From NCBI GenBank assembly GCA_030374765.1, contig JARGXX010000105.1, forward strand, positions 2,046,001 through 2,110,000: a stretch of 64,000 bases of DNA, given 5' to 3'. The stretch comes from Agarophyton chilense. Lineage: Eukaryota; Rhodophyta; Florideophyceae; Gracilariales; Gracilariaceae. Positions 42,971 through 53,462 of this stretch are shown here, piece after piece. The notes beneath the pieces were generated by a model. It made no database searches. It was not told where the DNA came from and saw nothing but the letters and a program-made list of their open reading frames with translations. Position 1 is the first letter of the stretch, and every line of letters begins with the position of its first letter. The position numbers and the translations under genes were made by a program.

Positions 42971-43923
42971 TCAAGGAATGTGGTATGAAACCCAAGCTTG
43001 AGGTTCACTCATTTCTAAGGTGTCCGCCTCAGAAACGAAACGAGTAAGGAACTCGATAACGAGAATGGGCGTTTTTCCATCAAAGACTAGATCATTCAGT
43101 CCAATCTTCAACTGCCTAATGTGGTCCTTAGACTTTGCGGTTTCGCGACCCGATCGCTTATTTCCTCCTCTCTTTAGGCGATAATACCTATAGTCCAGGA
43201 CCTTCCGATTCAACGGATTCGTACAAGGAAGTGGCCTGAGACGCTTGTATTTAGAACCTTTCTTCCTTAATAGCCAAGAAGACTTGTTCCTCTTCCTAGG
43301 ACGAGAACTACGATTATCATCATCACTGGCATCGTCAGTGGACGTATTCGACGAGTCAGACTCGTCAGCACTGGAGTCCTCATCCTCCGATCCTGATGAA
43401 TCATCACTAGTGTCCGGCTTGGACTTTCGCTTCTTGCGGCGTCTTGACTTCGATTTCTTCGAACGCTTCTCCCTCAAGTGGATTTCATTTTCTTCTCTCA
43501 CTTCTTGGGTAGCTGCAGTCTACGCATTCACTACTGCCTCCAGGCGTTCCAGACGAGGGTTAACTCGAATGAAGATTTACTCACCGTTAACGGTCAGGCC
43601 CGGTAAAGCCTCCGGAGCATTCCTATGCCTTTCCATTACTTGGTTCAAATTCTCTCGCAGGGTTCTCACAACCGCGGAGGGTCCCTTTCTTCTCGACGAG
43701 CGAGTACGACTTGTTCTCGGTGCAAGCGCTCGACATCTTCGGTAACGGCCTTCATCTGCGATTCCACTCCCATGATTCGCTTACGATGGGCGTTTGACTC
43801 AGATTTGAGACTGAGCACCTGAGCGCGTAAATCATTTTCTCCAGCAGGGGTTAAGACCTGTTGGTCTCTAGGTTCATTATGGGGACCATCTGCATTCGTG
43901 GCTGGTTCAATAGCCAACTCCAC
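42971..43923 (-). pseudogene. Gag N-terminal region, coiled coil and Lys/Ser/Asp-rich
   Basis: The part at 43923-43666 is a coiled-coil-like helix (LRAQVLSLKSESNAHRKR and so on). After stops, 43501-42971 is strongly basic, then Asp/Ser-rich, then a folded-looking end (IRQLKIGLNDLVFDGKTP, then VIEFLTRFVSEAD). This last part resembles the beginning of a gypsy capsid domain. Stops interrupt it. Confidence 0.6.
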
Positions 43924-44286
43924 GGGCGTGGGTACCTCCGAGGAGATCTCGTCTATCGGTTACCGAACGAGAGCGTGTCATAGCCTGACGGAATAGTCGC
44001 TCTCCGGCTTCTGTAGAAGAGGCGAGCCTCGGTAGTGGACGTGGGTCTGATGGACCCCACCAGTACTAGACTGGGTATTTTTTTTCGGCATTCCGAACAA
44101 ATCCAATATTCGGAGATGACATAATTGAGGTCTTTAATTGAATACGACAGCGTAGTTAACTTCGGAACTCCGAAATAGCTGTACGTGTTCGGAAACCGCT
44201 CCCGACATCGTATTCCACTCGAATTAAAGATCGGTATCGATTCCACGTTCCAGGTACGAAATAGTTGGAGTAGCCAACCACAGTGT

Positions 44287-44304
44287 TTCTAATTCGGGAG
44301 ACCA
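44287..44304 (-). other. Primer-binding site of element 1
   Basis: Two bases inside the 5' LTR the minus strand reads TGGTCTCCCGAATTAGAA. The first ten bases equal those of element 2's site, so both elements probably use the same tRNA. Confidence 0.7.
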
Positions 44305-44306
44305 CT

Positions 44307-44958
44307 TGTAGTATCCGCTCTAACGGAGAGAGCAGACACCTGCGACAGTGTTCGGGACTGGAGAATGGGTGCTTGCGACTAAGGGGAAGGTGTGGTATAG
44401 CACAACACTAGCGAGCTAGAATGGGGGTTGTAAGGCCCCACTCGCCAATGAGGGTGGTTGGTACTATGGAACGGACAACTACTTTTTGTAGCTCGTTCGG
44501 ATCTCCGGTTAAGGAATCCTGAACAAAGAACAAGATAGTTTGTAAACCCGTTGTTGTCTCCTTTACTTTGGAGTCGGCGCTCCCCTCTGTGCCTCATGTG
44601 CTGTGCACAGGGGTGAGCGCCGCACATAATAGTATCTAGATATAAACTTGGTTAGTCAATTAACCCCTCTACAGTACGGGATAACTAGCTCTAAATGGGC
44701 TTCCGTCTACGAAGGGTAGACTTGGTTGCCACGTGGCTACCCTCTTTATGCGCCGTTGTCAATCTGGTATTTCCCTATAAAGGGCCGAATCAGATACGGC
44801 GTTGCAGACCGAAATCCCACGTGTAACATACCACCTCGCTGGCTATCTGCGGGATGCCGCTTCATAACTTCATCCTAGCTGTTGCACTCACCAATGAGTA
44901 TCATCGTACTTGGACGAAAAATATTCCATCCGCATTCCGACAGTAGTAGAATACTACA
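44307..44958 (-). repeat. 5' LTR of gypsy element 1
   Basis: It begins TGTAGTATCCGC and ends AATACTACA on the plus strand, followed by the target duplication GCTAT. It is a direct repeat of 38329-38979. Confidence 0.9.
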
Positions 44959-45239
44959 GCTATCAAAATTTCCAATTCTCCATAACATTGCCAAGATTTT
45001 GGAGTCGCTCTGATCGCGACCCCAAACGGTGGACACCATCCAATAACCATTTTCCTATTTTTTTCGCCCCAAACTATGTCGTCCACACCTCTATCTGGGC
45101 ATAAAGCCATATAAATTATTGCTGCTGCAATAATCACCATTGCAGATGGCGACGAACACATAATCCCGGCCATCCTATACGCAGAAGGTAACATTCAACC
45201 TCTCTTACTATCGAAACCAGATCAAAGGAGTGGCACCGC

Positions 45240-46060
45240 TTGGCGTTCATGGGTTTGAATCCGAAACGAACGGTCATTGTTTATCAATTACGCTCTCAGT
45301 CATACGTTTGCCATAACAGCGTCATGGCAAAGCTTGTTCCGCATCTAGAGCAGTCTTTTCCGTTATCTATCAAATTCACTTCGAAATGTAGTGGAAAGAA
45401 ATTGGACAAAGTGCCGTCCTCTTCTTTCGTCGGAGATAAAAGTAGAAGCATTCTTGATGTATACAGGGGGTGCGACCTGTGAGAAAACAGCTTTCGAACT
45501 CGGAATAGGTTGCAGTTTTGTATCTTGTGCGGTAAGAGAGGTCTCTTGTGACATTGTTAATGCATTTGGGGATACCATATGGTTTCCAACAGAAGCAAAG
45601 TAGCGAAAGTGATCGAAGAATTTGAAAGCATCAGAGATTTAACGTACTGTGTTGTAGCAGTCAATGAGACTCACATCAAATGGTAGTCATGCCCAATGGA
45701 ACAATTTTACGAATACCGCTGTTATAAGGGCTACCCCAGTGTCGTGATTTTTGTTGTTGCTACAGCAACACGGAAGTTCATTTACACTGATATAGGTCGT
45801 TCTGGGGTTCTCAGTGACTCTAGATTTTTTCGCAATCTTCTTTGAAGCTCAACATCGCTGGGCACACGCGAAAACCTGTGAAGTGCGCGTTCGGAATGAT
45901 CAAAAATAGGTTTCATGCGTTAAAGGAGGGAGTCCGTCTCCAACACGAAGATGATATTTCTTTTTTTTGACTGGCGTGTATGCTATTGCACAATATGAGC
46001 TTTTAAGAAGATGATTATGATAAGACACAGCTCCAAAAGATAGAAACTATGATGATGAGC
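45240..46060 (+). pseudogene. PIF/Harbinger (HARBI1-like) transposase remnant
   Basis: A forward frame reads IKVEAFLMYTGGATCEKTAFE, IGCSFVSCAVREVSCDIVNAF and, after a stop, CVVAVNETHIKW (first catalytic position, where Asp is replaced by Glu: usually G-A-x-D-G-T-H-I). YEYRCYKGYPSVVIFVVATAT and FIYTDIGRSGVLSDSRFF (second Asp region) follow, and in a last frame FGMIKNRFHALKEG (third region, with Glu replaced). Multiple stops and shifts make it dead. Confidence 0.75.
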
Positions 46061-46199
46061 TTGTAACGGCTGCCATAAACACCTGTAGGCGACAAAAAGA
46101 TGCTCTTCTTTACTATGTCACAAAAAAGCTCGCCTCTTTTGCGAATGATGATTGGATTCTTTCAATCAGCCTATCGAGTACGCTTCACATCTTTGAATT

Positions 46200-46867
46200 T
46201 TACTCGTTACCCTTCCACATCTCATCAATAAACTGAAAATGCCTCTCCTTTTGTGTGTCCATGAAAGATTCTATCATGGCTTTGTGGCTAAGTTTCACCC
46301 TTTTTCGGGAGCTCGATAAAATAGCATCGCTTACAACGCTAGCATCTTGAGAGCACAGCCATGCATGAGGATAATGTAGTACTTTCCATTTCTTTAATTC
46401 ATGCATATTCTCAAAGTATTCCAGGGTATTGAATAACCCTTTTTCATCTCCATCACGACCCGATTCTGATATCTTTGCGATAAAAGCTCTATATTTCTCT
46501 TTAATCGGTGTAAACTTCTTCTTCCACCCTTTTTCCCTTCGTTATACCCAGCACTTTTCTTTTGCGAACTTTTTTGTCTCAACTAAGACGTTTTCAGCAC
46601 CTTTTTTTGTTTCTTACGATCGCCGTTTTCTGCCTTCTCCATCATCTCAAACAAAGTATTCACTGTATCAGTGTTATAATGTTGTGAGTCTCTGTTCACC
46701 CGTTGACGTATTGAAAGAGGACGCTCAATTGGAGCTTGCACTGGCTGCGCCGTTGATTGAGCTACATCTGCGACAACGAATGCAGTGATATATGTAGTTG
46801 TGTCGGAAACTGAGGGTATAGAACTGAATTCTACATTTACGGACGTCAAACGGCGGCAGCCGGTCAT
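46200..46867 (-). pseudogene. Probable Harbinger partner ORF (Myb/SANT-like), broken
   Basis: Three minus-strand pieces follow on: 46867-46583 (Ser/Thr/Val-rich, ending EMMEKAENGDRKKQKK), 46582-46394 (KKGGRRSLHRLKRNIELLS) and 46406-46200 (KWKVLHYPHAWLCS and ERHFQFIDEMW). They are convergent with the transposase remnant at 45240-46060, which is the layout of the other Harbinger element at 27.9-30.3 kb. The protein likeness is only general, so the call rests largely on context. Confidence 0.4.
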
Positions 46868-47450
46868 ATTACATTGTGGTCGACTTGAGACATGGTTCCG
46901 ATCTAAAAAATGGCGAGCAAGAAACTGAAAAAAGGAAAGTGAGCGTGAAAAAACCTAATGTATTATGCGTTTTTATATTAAAGATTGTGGCTTGCGTTTG
47001 AAGCGCCAAAGAATAGAGCTAAAGCGACCTGTTGCCTTTATGGAGCGTTTGTTTCTTTGGAACTTTGGCGGGAAGTTGTTTGTGTTTCGTGATCTGCCGA
47101 TGTCTACGTAGCACTTTTAAACGGGACAGGGGAAGACTTGTAGTGGGTACAGCATTGGAAAAAGTCCAGTGGACAGATCATGATGTTTTATTGTCCTCTA
47201 GCCGCTATGGGTACGTATTATGTGTAGAAAGCTAAAGAAGAAATCCTTACTTAAAAAGAGTCAGACCTGCTTGCTAATTTGAGATCCTGGCTGATCGCTG
47301 CTGAAACCACATATTAAACAGGCTCGCAAAATCGTTGTATTTGAGGGAAATTGCTTCGTTCTTGAAATGTGTGCCTTTCTCTGCCAATTTAAACCCGCTG
47401 AGGATGGCTACCAGTCCACGAACCTTAAAACCTAAAAATTTTACTATTTG
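46868..47450. other. Spacer at the left edge of the tandem array
   Basis: No gene is seen. The last 100-150 bases show weak, gap-filled similarity to the sequence upstream of the second PWD copy (50.70-50.78 kb), so this is where the array fades out. Confidence 0.4.
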
Positions 47451-47559
47451 TCAGCTCGTCCACGATACACAAACAGTGCACAGATTTCTGGACAAATCTG
47501 TTCCTTGGGTGTATCTCAGCCGCCATTCCAACGACTGTTTAGACACCGCGTGATAAAAG

Positions 47560-49077
47560 CGAGGATTGAAGTTGGGGAGAGGAGTCACCGTTGTAGGATC
47601 GTGAATTCTAGGAGCCAGAAACATTTCACAAAGCTTTGTACAAGCCCGTCACAGTTTCCGGTCTGGAACACGAGGGTTAGCCTAACCGATAGCATGACCA
47701 GCAAGCTGTTGAATACAAGTACGTTATGTCAAGGATGGCCGAATAGCGAAGTGGGAGGGAAACGGGACACGTTTTAACCGAGTAGCCGATGTGTTGAGCG
47801 AATCTACCACTTCCGATGTGTATGGAGTCATACCAGCGGAAAAGCCAAGGCACTCTCCGCCAGCTGATGTCGCCAAAGAATGGCTTGAACATACCGGAAA
47901 CGGCTTAATGAATCCTAATTTACAAGGGCTCGGCGCACTAGAGAAGGCAGTCATACAGACAAGCATGGAGCAACGGAGCTGGCGGCAGAGGCTCTCTTTT
48001 ATTCGCTCTTTGTTCACGAATGACAACCTTGCACAAGACGTGGGTTTTGATAAGCACTCAATCGATAGCCTAGCAAGCGTTTCCGTGTATTTGTCCTTCC
48101 TTTCTAGCGGTCAGGTGCGATGTGAGGAAGACGGTGGACATCATCGCCCTAACCACCATGCTCGTGAAGCACAGCAATTGGAAGAAGCACTGGAGTCCAT
48201 CATTGGACATGTGTTGGAGAGCAAGACTATAAGCGGTTCATCAGACGAAAAAGACTTCATTCCATACGTGGTTCGGAAGATTTACCCCCAGCTGCCGTCT
48301 TACAGTTCGCAGTTTACTACCAGCGTGCCGCTGACAAGGATTCGCGATATTGCACACCGAAACGATATCCCGCATGATTTCAAGCAGGAGATAAAACACA
48401 CCTTGCAGAACAAGTTGCATCGATGTGCCGGACCAGAAGACCTACAGACCAGTGCTCGACTGCTCGAACGGATCAACAACGGGGATTTCAACCATGATGT
48501 GAAGGAGCAATTCGCCATCTTTCACAGAGAACTATGCGAATTCTTTAACGCCTCGTCACTGGACGACCGTCTGACATACTTAAGCGAGGACGAATACACT
48601 GGAGCCATATCCGGTGCATCATCTCAGCTGCTGACGATGAAAAGAGAGCATAAAGCAGCATATGATCAATTGAAAGTGTTAACGGAGCTTCGTAAAGGGT
48701 TGGCAGACCTATCAATCATGAAAGACAAATCACGAGCTGAGCAAACAAGCGAGCACGTGCAGAAAATCAGGTTGGCGGACGTTGAGCTGGAAAGATACGC
48801 ATTCCTGCTTCTGGCCGGGATTGCCAAGAGTGTAGAAGATCAAAATGAAGACAATATCGATTGGTCATTCGATCTTCATGCTCTGTCATTATCTCTTTTG
48901 AACATCGGCCTCTCCGGCATCATTCCACCAGAAGCCAATGCAGCCGCATCCGAGTTGGACGAACTGAAATTGAGTGAACGCCAAGCAGGGTTCTTGAGTC
49001 TTATTACGGGCGTGGAACCTGGTTTGCATTGTCACTGTGGGCCAAGGAGGTGCAATACTAAAGCGTTCTATTGGTAG
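47560..49077 (+). pseudogene. PWD 5' fragment, copy 1 (no start codon, frameshifted)
   Basis: From about 47720 rightward this copy is identical to copies 2 and 3. To the left it has single-base losses (near 47706 and 47727) and many substitutions, and the ATG is gone. The remaining open frame (47791-49077) is the linker and central part of PWD, followed by the same 38-residue foreign tail as copy 2. It lacks both catalytic domains. Confidence 0.85.
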
Positions 49078-50150
49078 GAAGCACGTAAGCTTCTCATCAG
49101 TGTCGGGTTCATGTCACTCGCCTCCAGAGAGTCGATGAGGCTTCTTATTTGCTGTCTTTCAGCTGACGACAAAAACATTAGAATCATATCAAAGCGTGAT
49201 ACTCGAGAAAAAGCCATCATTATTCCTGCAGCTGCTGTAGTACGAGACGGCTCCTGAGAAATAGTTGTAGTCAAGACCTTAACCACATGCTGAATGAGTT
49301 GAGGAGTCAGTATTTCTCCAAGTAGACCATTTTCGATTCGTTTCGGTCCGACAACTTCGAGAAGGTACTTTGCTTGCGCTATGTCATTACCGTGAAGGGA
49401 TTTCCATGACCTTTCGAAATCAGCCGCAGTGCTAGGTTCGCTAGTGCTCCATTTCAAGACAAGGTTCTGCATGGTGTCATCAGATAGCTGAAGTATTTCA
49501 GTTTCGTCCTGGATCATTGTGATTGGTGTCTGCAATGTTTGTCTTTTGAGCGGTGGAGCGACCCCGTTTGTATGGCCATTGCTTTCCGATACAACCTTTA
49601 TCTTCGCCTGTGACGCACCTGAGTTTCTAGATCGTGATCGAAGTGTCGGGCTTAGCATGTTGTGAGATAGGTATGGCGAACGGCCCGGGGGGCGTACGCC
49701 GTACCTTTCTCGCAAAATGCTAAGCTCTGCTTTCGCGGTTTCATTTTCTTCCAAATCAAGGACAGCTTGATAGTCTTCTGCTGCAAGAGCAAAAAGCAGC
49801 AACTCCTTGTTCGCCGTAGCACGCCGAAGAAGGATCTTCGCACAGAGACGTTTGCTTTGGTCTTCTTGAGGCAGAGATTCGTGAAGCTCATGCGCAATTG
49901 CTGCTTCTGCCTTCGCTCTTTCATATTCCTTTAGCTTGAGAAACACCATGGCCCGATTCGCAGGGGGGATGGGACTCATCGGGTTTATGGATTCTGCAGC
50001 TGTATAATGTTGTACAGCTTCGTGATAACGACCGTTTCGATACGCAGTATTTCCTTTCTCTTTTTCATCATCAAATGATTTCTGTAACGAAGGTGGCAGC
50101 CTTCCCGTCAGACTAAGTTGCAGGAGCTGTTCCTCGGTTCCGGAGTCCAT
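49068..50150 (-). CDS. RPAP3/SPAG1-like TPR co-chaperone, copy 1
   Basis: The 360-residue protein has three TPR motifs at about residues 30-145 (EKGNTAYRNGRYHEAVQHY, PANRAMVFLKLKEYERA and a third) with the Asn/Arg clamp type used to hold Hsp90/Hsp70 tails. After a disordered linker comes an RPAP3_C-type domain at about 225-345 (WSTSEPSTAADFERSWKSL, YLLEVVGPKRIE, VLTTTISQ). RPAP3 works with Hsp90 and RUVBL proteins (R2TP) in assembling RNA polymerases and dynein arms, which suggests the same class of job. Its stop overlaps the truncated PWD frame by 10 bases, tail to tail. It shares a 688-bp divergent region with PWD copy 2. It appears identical to copy 2. Confidence 0.85.
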   Translation of the reverse strand: MDSGTEEQLLQLSLTGRLPPSLQKSFDDEKEKGNTAYRNGRYHEAVQHYTAAESINPMSPIPPANRAMVFLKLKEYERAKAEAAIAHELHESLPQEDQSKRLCAKILLRRATANKELLLFALAAEDYQAVLDLEENETAKAELSILRERYGVRPPGRSPYLSHNMLSPTLRSRSRNSGASQAKIKVVSESNGHTNGVAPPLKRQTLQTPITMIQDETEILQLSDDTMQNLVLKWSTSEPSTAADFERSWKSLHGNDIAQAKYLLEVVGPKRIENGLLGEILTPQLIQHVVKVLTTTISQEPSRTTAAAGIMMAFSRVSRFDMILMFLSSAERQQIRSLIDSLEASDMNPTLMRSLRASYQ

Positions 50151-50838
50151 GCTCGTTCAAAAGATCGTCGCTTTCCTGTGCAACTGTTCAAACTAGTGGT
50201 CTCGTTGTCGAAAGGTAATTCTCAGCTCGCAGAATGAAGTGTACAGCTGCCGCAAGGCAAAGAAACGAACGAAAAAAAGAGGGCGAAGTAGATTGCAACG
50301 AATCAGGCTCGCCAGAGGGCTAGCCGGTGGTGGAGGACATAGAACGCGATGATACCTCCATGATGGAAAGGTGGGTGAAGAACCCATCACGCAGACAGAG
50401 CGGATCAGAAAATAGGAATAGAAGAAAAGTGAATCACAATTAAAAATTCGATACTGGAAAGTGCGGCATCGCCGTCAGTTGTCCTCTTCCACTCCGCCCT
50501 TTCGTGCTCGAAATCAACCGTCTCAAGAGAGGCTGAGCTTTGCGACGGTGTGTCGCGCCAATCTTCCGCACCGGTTGCTTCCATTCTACGACCGCTTCGA
50601 GCCAGAAAAATCCCATTCGTTGTCTCTTTGCCCAACGCACACAGAAAGGTTTAGTAGTCGAACTTTTTAGCGTGAACACGGGACTGTTAATACCGGGCAA
50701 GGTTTGTGTTTAGGTCTTCTCGCTATTGTTCCTCAATTGTCTACACAAACAGTGCCCTGATTTCTCAAGCAGAGCTGCTCCAATTCCAAACAAATCTCTT
50801 TTAGGCGTTCATCTCAGCCGCAATCCAACGAAATTGAA
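50151..50838. promoter_or_regulatory. Divergent promoter region TPR / PWD, copy 1
   Basis: The 688 bp between the TPR start (50150, minus) and the PWD ATG (50839) must contain both promoters. It is repeated without visible change at 53463-54150. Both ends are mildly AT-rich; I see no certain TATA box. Confidence 0.6.
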
Positions 50839-52389
50839 ATGCCTGTCCTTGAACTCAATGTCAAATGCGAGGATACAAGTTGGGGTGAGGAGGTCGCCGT
50901 TGTGGGATCGTGGAATTCATGGAGCAAGAAACATTTCACAAAGCTTTGCACAAGCCCGTCACAGTTTCCGGTCTGGAACACGAGGGTTAGCCTAACCGAT
51001 AGCATGACCAGCAAGCCTGTTGAATACAAGTACGTTATTGTCAAGGATGGCCGAATAGCGAAGTGGGAGGGAAACGGGACACGTTTTAACCGAGTAGCCG
51101 ATGTGTTGAGCGAATCTACCACTTCCGATGTGTATGGAGTCATACCAGCGGAAAAGCCAAGGCACTCTCCGCCAGCTGATGTCGCCAAAGAATGGCTTGA
51201 ACATACCGGAAACGGCTTAATGAATCCTAATTTACAAGGGCTCGGCGCACTAGAGAAGGCAGTCATACAGACAAGCATGGAGCAACGGAGCTGGCGGCAG
51301 AGGCTCTCTTTTATTCGCTCTTTGTTCACGAATGACAACCTTGCACAAGACGTGGGTTTTGATAAGCACTCAATCGATAGCCTAGCAAGCGTTTCCGTGT
51401 ATTTGTCCTTCCTTTCTAGCGGTCAGGTGCGATGTGAGGAAGACGGTGGACATCATCGCCCTAACCACCATGCTCGTGAAGCACAGCAATTGGAAGAAGC
51501 ACTGGAGTCCATCATTGGACATGTGTTGGAGAGCAAGACTATAAGCGGTTCATCAGACGAAAAAGACTTCATTCCATACGTGGTTCGGAAGATTTACCCC
51601 CAGCTGCCGTCTTACAGTTCGCAGTTTACTACCAGCGTGCCGCTGACAAGGATTCGCGATATTGCACACCGAAACGATATCCCGCATGATTTCAAGCAGG
51701 AGATAAAACACACCTTGCAGAACAAGTTGCATCGATGTGCCGGACCAGAAGACCTACAGACCAGTGCTCGACTGCTCGAACGGATCAACAACGGGGATTT
51801 CAACCATGATGTGAAGGAGCAATTCGCCATCTTTCACAGAGAACTATGCGAATTCTTTAACGCCTCGTCACTGGACGACCGTCTGACATACTTAAGCGAG
51901 GACGAATACACTGGAGCCATATCCGGTGCATCATCTCAGCTGCTGACGATGAAAAGAGAGCATAAAGCAGCATATGATCAATTGAAAGTGTTAACGGAGC
52001 TTCGTAAAGGGTTGGCAGACCTATCAATCATGAAAGACAAATCACGAGCTGAGCAAACAAGCGAGCACGTGCAGAAAATCAGGTTGGCGGACGTTGAGCT
52101 GGAAAGATACGCATTCCTGCTTCTGGCCGGGATTGCCAAGAGTGTAGAAGATCAAAATGAAGACAATATCGATTGGTCATTCGATCTTCATGCTCTGTCA
52201 TTATCTCTTTTGAACATCGGCCTCTCCGGCATCATTCCACCAGAAGCCAATGCAGCCGCATCCGAGTTGGACGAACTGAAATTGAGTGAACGCCAAGCAG
52301 GGTTCTTGAGTCTTATTACGGGCGTGGAACCTGGTTTGCATTGTCACTGTGGGCCAAGGAGGTGCAATACTAAAGCGTTCTATTGGTAG
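50839..52389 (+). CDS. Truncated PWD with CBM20 and foreign tail, copy 2
   Basis: This is a 516-codon open frame with a good ATG and the same promoter as full-length PWD. Residues 1-478 equal those of PWD, including the whole starch-binding CBM20 domain (1-95; VAVVGSWNSW, VEYKYVIVKDG and so on). The last 38 residues (ELKLSERQAGF...CNTKAFYW) come from the TPR 3' flank. No phosphohistidine or ATP-binding domain is present. If expressed, it would be a starch-binding protein without kinase activity; more likely it is a by-product of the duplication. Its last 10 bases overlap the TPR stop on the other strand. Confidence 0.75.
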   Translation: MPVLELNVKCEDTSWGEEVAVVGSWNSWSKKHFTKLCTSPSQFPVWNTRVSLTDSMTSKPVEYKYVIVKDGRIAKWEGNGTRFNRVADVLSESTTSDVYGVIPAEKPRHSPPADVAKEWLEHTGNGLMNPNLQGLGALEKAVIQTSMEQRSWRQRLSFIRSLFTNDNLAQDVGFDKHSIDSLASVSVYLSFLSSGQVRCEEDGGHHRPNHHAREAQQLEEALESIIGHVLESKTISGSSDEKDFIPYVVRKIYPQLPSYSSQFTTSVPLTRIRDIAHRNDIPHDFKQEIKHTLQNKLHRCAGPEDLQTSARLLERINNGDFNHDVKEQFAIFHRELCEFFNASSLDDRLTYLSEDEYTGAISGASSQLLTMKREHKAAYDQLKVLTELRKGLADLSIMKDKSRAEQTSEHVQKIRLADVELERYAFLLLAGIAKSVEDQNEDNIDWSFDLHALSLSLLNIGLSGIIPPEANAAASELDELKLSERQAGFLSLITGVEPGLHCHCGPRRCNTKAFYW

Positions 52390-53462
52390 GAAGCACGTAA
52401 GCTTCTCATCAGTGTCGGGTTCATGTCACTCGCCTCCAGAGAGTCGATGAGGCTTCTTATTTGCTGTCTTTCAGCTGACGACAAAAACATTAGAATCATA
52501 TCAAAGCGTGATACTCGAGAAAAAGCCATCATTATTCCTGCAGCTGCTGTAGTACGAGACGGCTCCTGAGAAATAGTTGTAGTCAAGACCTTAACCACAT
52601 GCTGAATGAGTTGAGGAGTCAGTATTTCTCCAAGTAGACCATTTTCGATTCGTTTCGGTCCGACAACTTCGAGAAGGTACTTTGCTTGCGCTATGTCATT
52701 ACCGTGAAGGGATTTCCATGACCTTTCGAAATCAGCCGCAGTGCTAGGTTCGCTAGTGCTCCATTTCAAGACAAGGTTCTGCATGGTGTCATCAGATAGC
52801 TGAAGTATTTCAGTTTCGTCCTGGATCATTGTGATTGGTGTCTGCAATGTTTGTCTTTTGAGCGGTGGAGCGACCCCGTTTGTATGGCCATTGCTTTCCG
52901 ATACAACCTTTATCTTCGCCTGTGACGCACCTGAGTTTCTAGATCGTGATCGAAGTGTCGGGCTTAGCATGTTGTGAGATAGGTATGGCGAACGGCCCGG
53001 GGGGCGTACGCCGTACCTTTCTCGCAAAATGCTAAGCTCTGCTTTCGCGGTTTCATTTTCTTCCAAATCAAGGACAGCTTGATAGTCTTCTGCTGCAAGA
53101 GCAAAAAGCAGCAACTCCTTGTTCGCCGTAGCACGCCGAAGAAGGATCTTCGCACAGAGACGTTTGCTTTGGTCTTCTTGAGGCAGAGATTCGTGAAGCT
53201 CATGCGCAATTGCTGCTTCTGCCTTCGCTCTTTCATATTCCTTTAGCTTGAGAAACACCATGGCCCGATTCGCAGGGGGGATGGGACTCATCGGGTTTAT
53301 GGATTCTGCAGCTGTATAATGTTGTACAGCTTCGTGATAACGACCGTTTCGATACGCAGTATTTCCTTTCTCTTTTTCATCATCAAATGATTTCTGTAAC
53401 GAAGGTGGCAGCCTTCCCGTCAGACTAAGTTGCAGGAGCTGTTCCTCGGTTCCGGAGTCCAT
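52380..53462 (-). CDS. RPAP3/SPAG1-like TPR co-chaperone, copy 2
   Basis: This copy has the same 360 residues as the gene at 49068-50150: TPR motifs at about 30-145 and an RPAP3_C-like domain at about 225-345. It is divergent from the full-length PWD gene, 688 bp away, which is probably the original arrangement. Its 3' end overlaps truncated PWD copy 2 by 10 bases, an arrangement created by the duplication junction. Two intact, identical genes imply very recent duplication, gene conversion, or an assembly repeat. Confidence 0.88.
   Translation of the reverse strand: MDSGTEEQLLQLSLTGRLPPSLQKSFDDEKEKGNTAYRNGRYHEAVQHYTAAESINPMSPIPPANRAMVFLKLKEYERAKAEAAIAHELHESLPQEDQSKRLCAKILLRRATANKELLLFALAAEDYQAVLDLEENETAKAELSILRERYGVRPPGRSPYLSHNMLSPTLRSRSRNSGASQAKIKVVSESNGHTNGVAPPLKRQTLQTPITMIQDETEILQLSDDTMQNLVLKWSTSEPSTAADFERSWKSLHGNDIAQAKYLLEVVGPKRIENGLLGEILTPQLIQHVVKVLTTTISQEPSRTTAAAGIMMAFSRVSRFDMILMFLSSAERQQIRSLIDSLEASDMNPTLMRSLRASYQ

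Larger units (their letters stand above)
38329..44958 (-). mobile_element. LTR retrotransposon, gypsy element 1 (gag-PR-chromodomain, antisense ORF)
   Basis: The 6.6-kb insertion is complete at both ends: LTRs at 38329-38979 and 44307-44958, both TG...CA, flanked by the 5-bp duplication GCTAT (38324-38328 and 44959-44963). Coding on the minus strand runs gag (43923-41925), protease (41826-41464) and chromodomain (41258-40977). RT, RNase H and integrase are absent, with only about 200 bp between protease and chromodomain. A plus-strand reading frame (39136-40817) fills the space before the 3' LTR. The two LTRs differ at roughly one base in fifteen in the part I compared, so the insertion is old. 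It would have needed enzymes in trans. Confidence 0.9.

Noticed and set aside
50814-51338. 174-codon minus-strand ORF repeated at 54126-54650
   Set aside because: It is the antisense of the PWD N-terminal coding region; it repeats only because the unit is duplicated.
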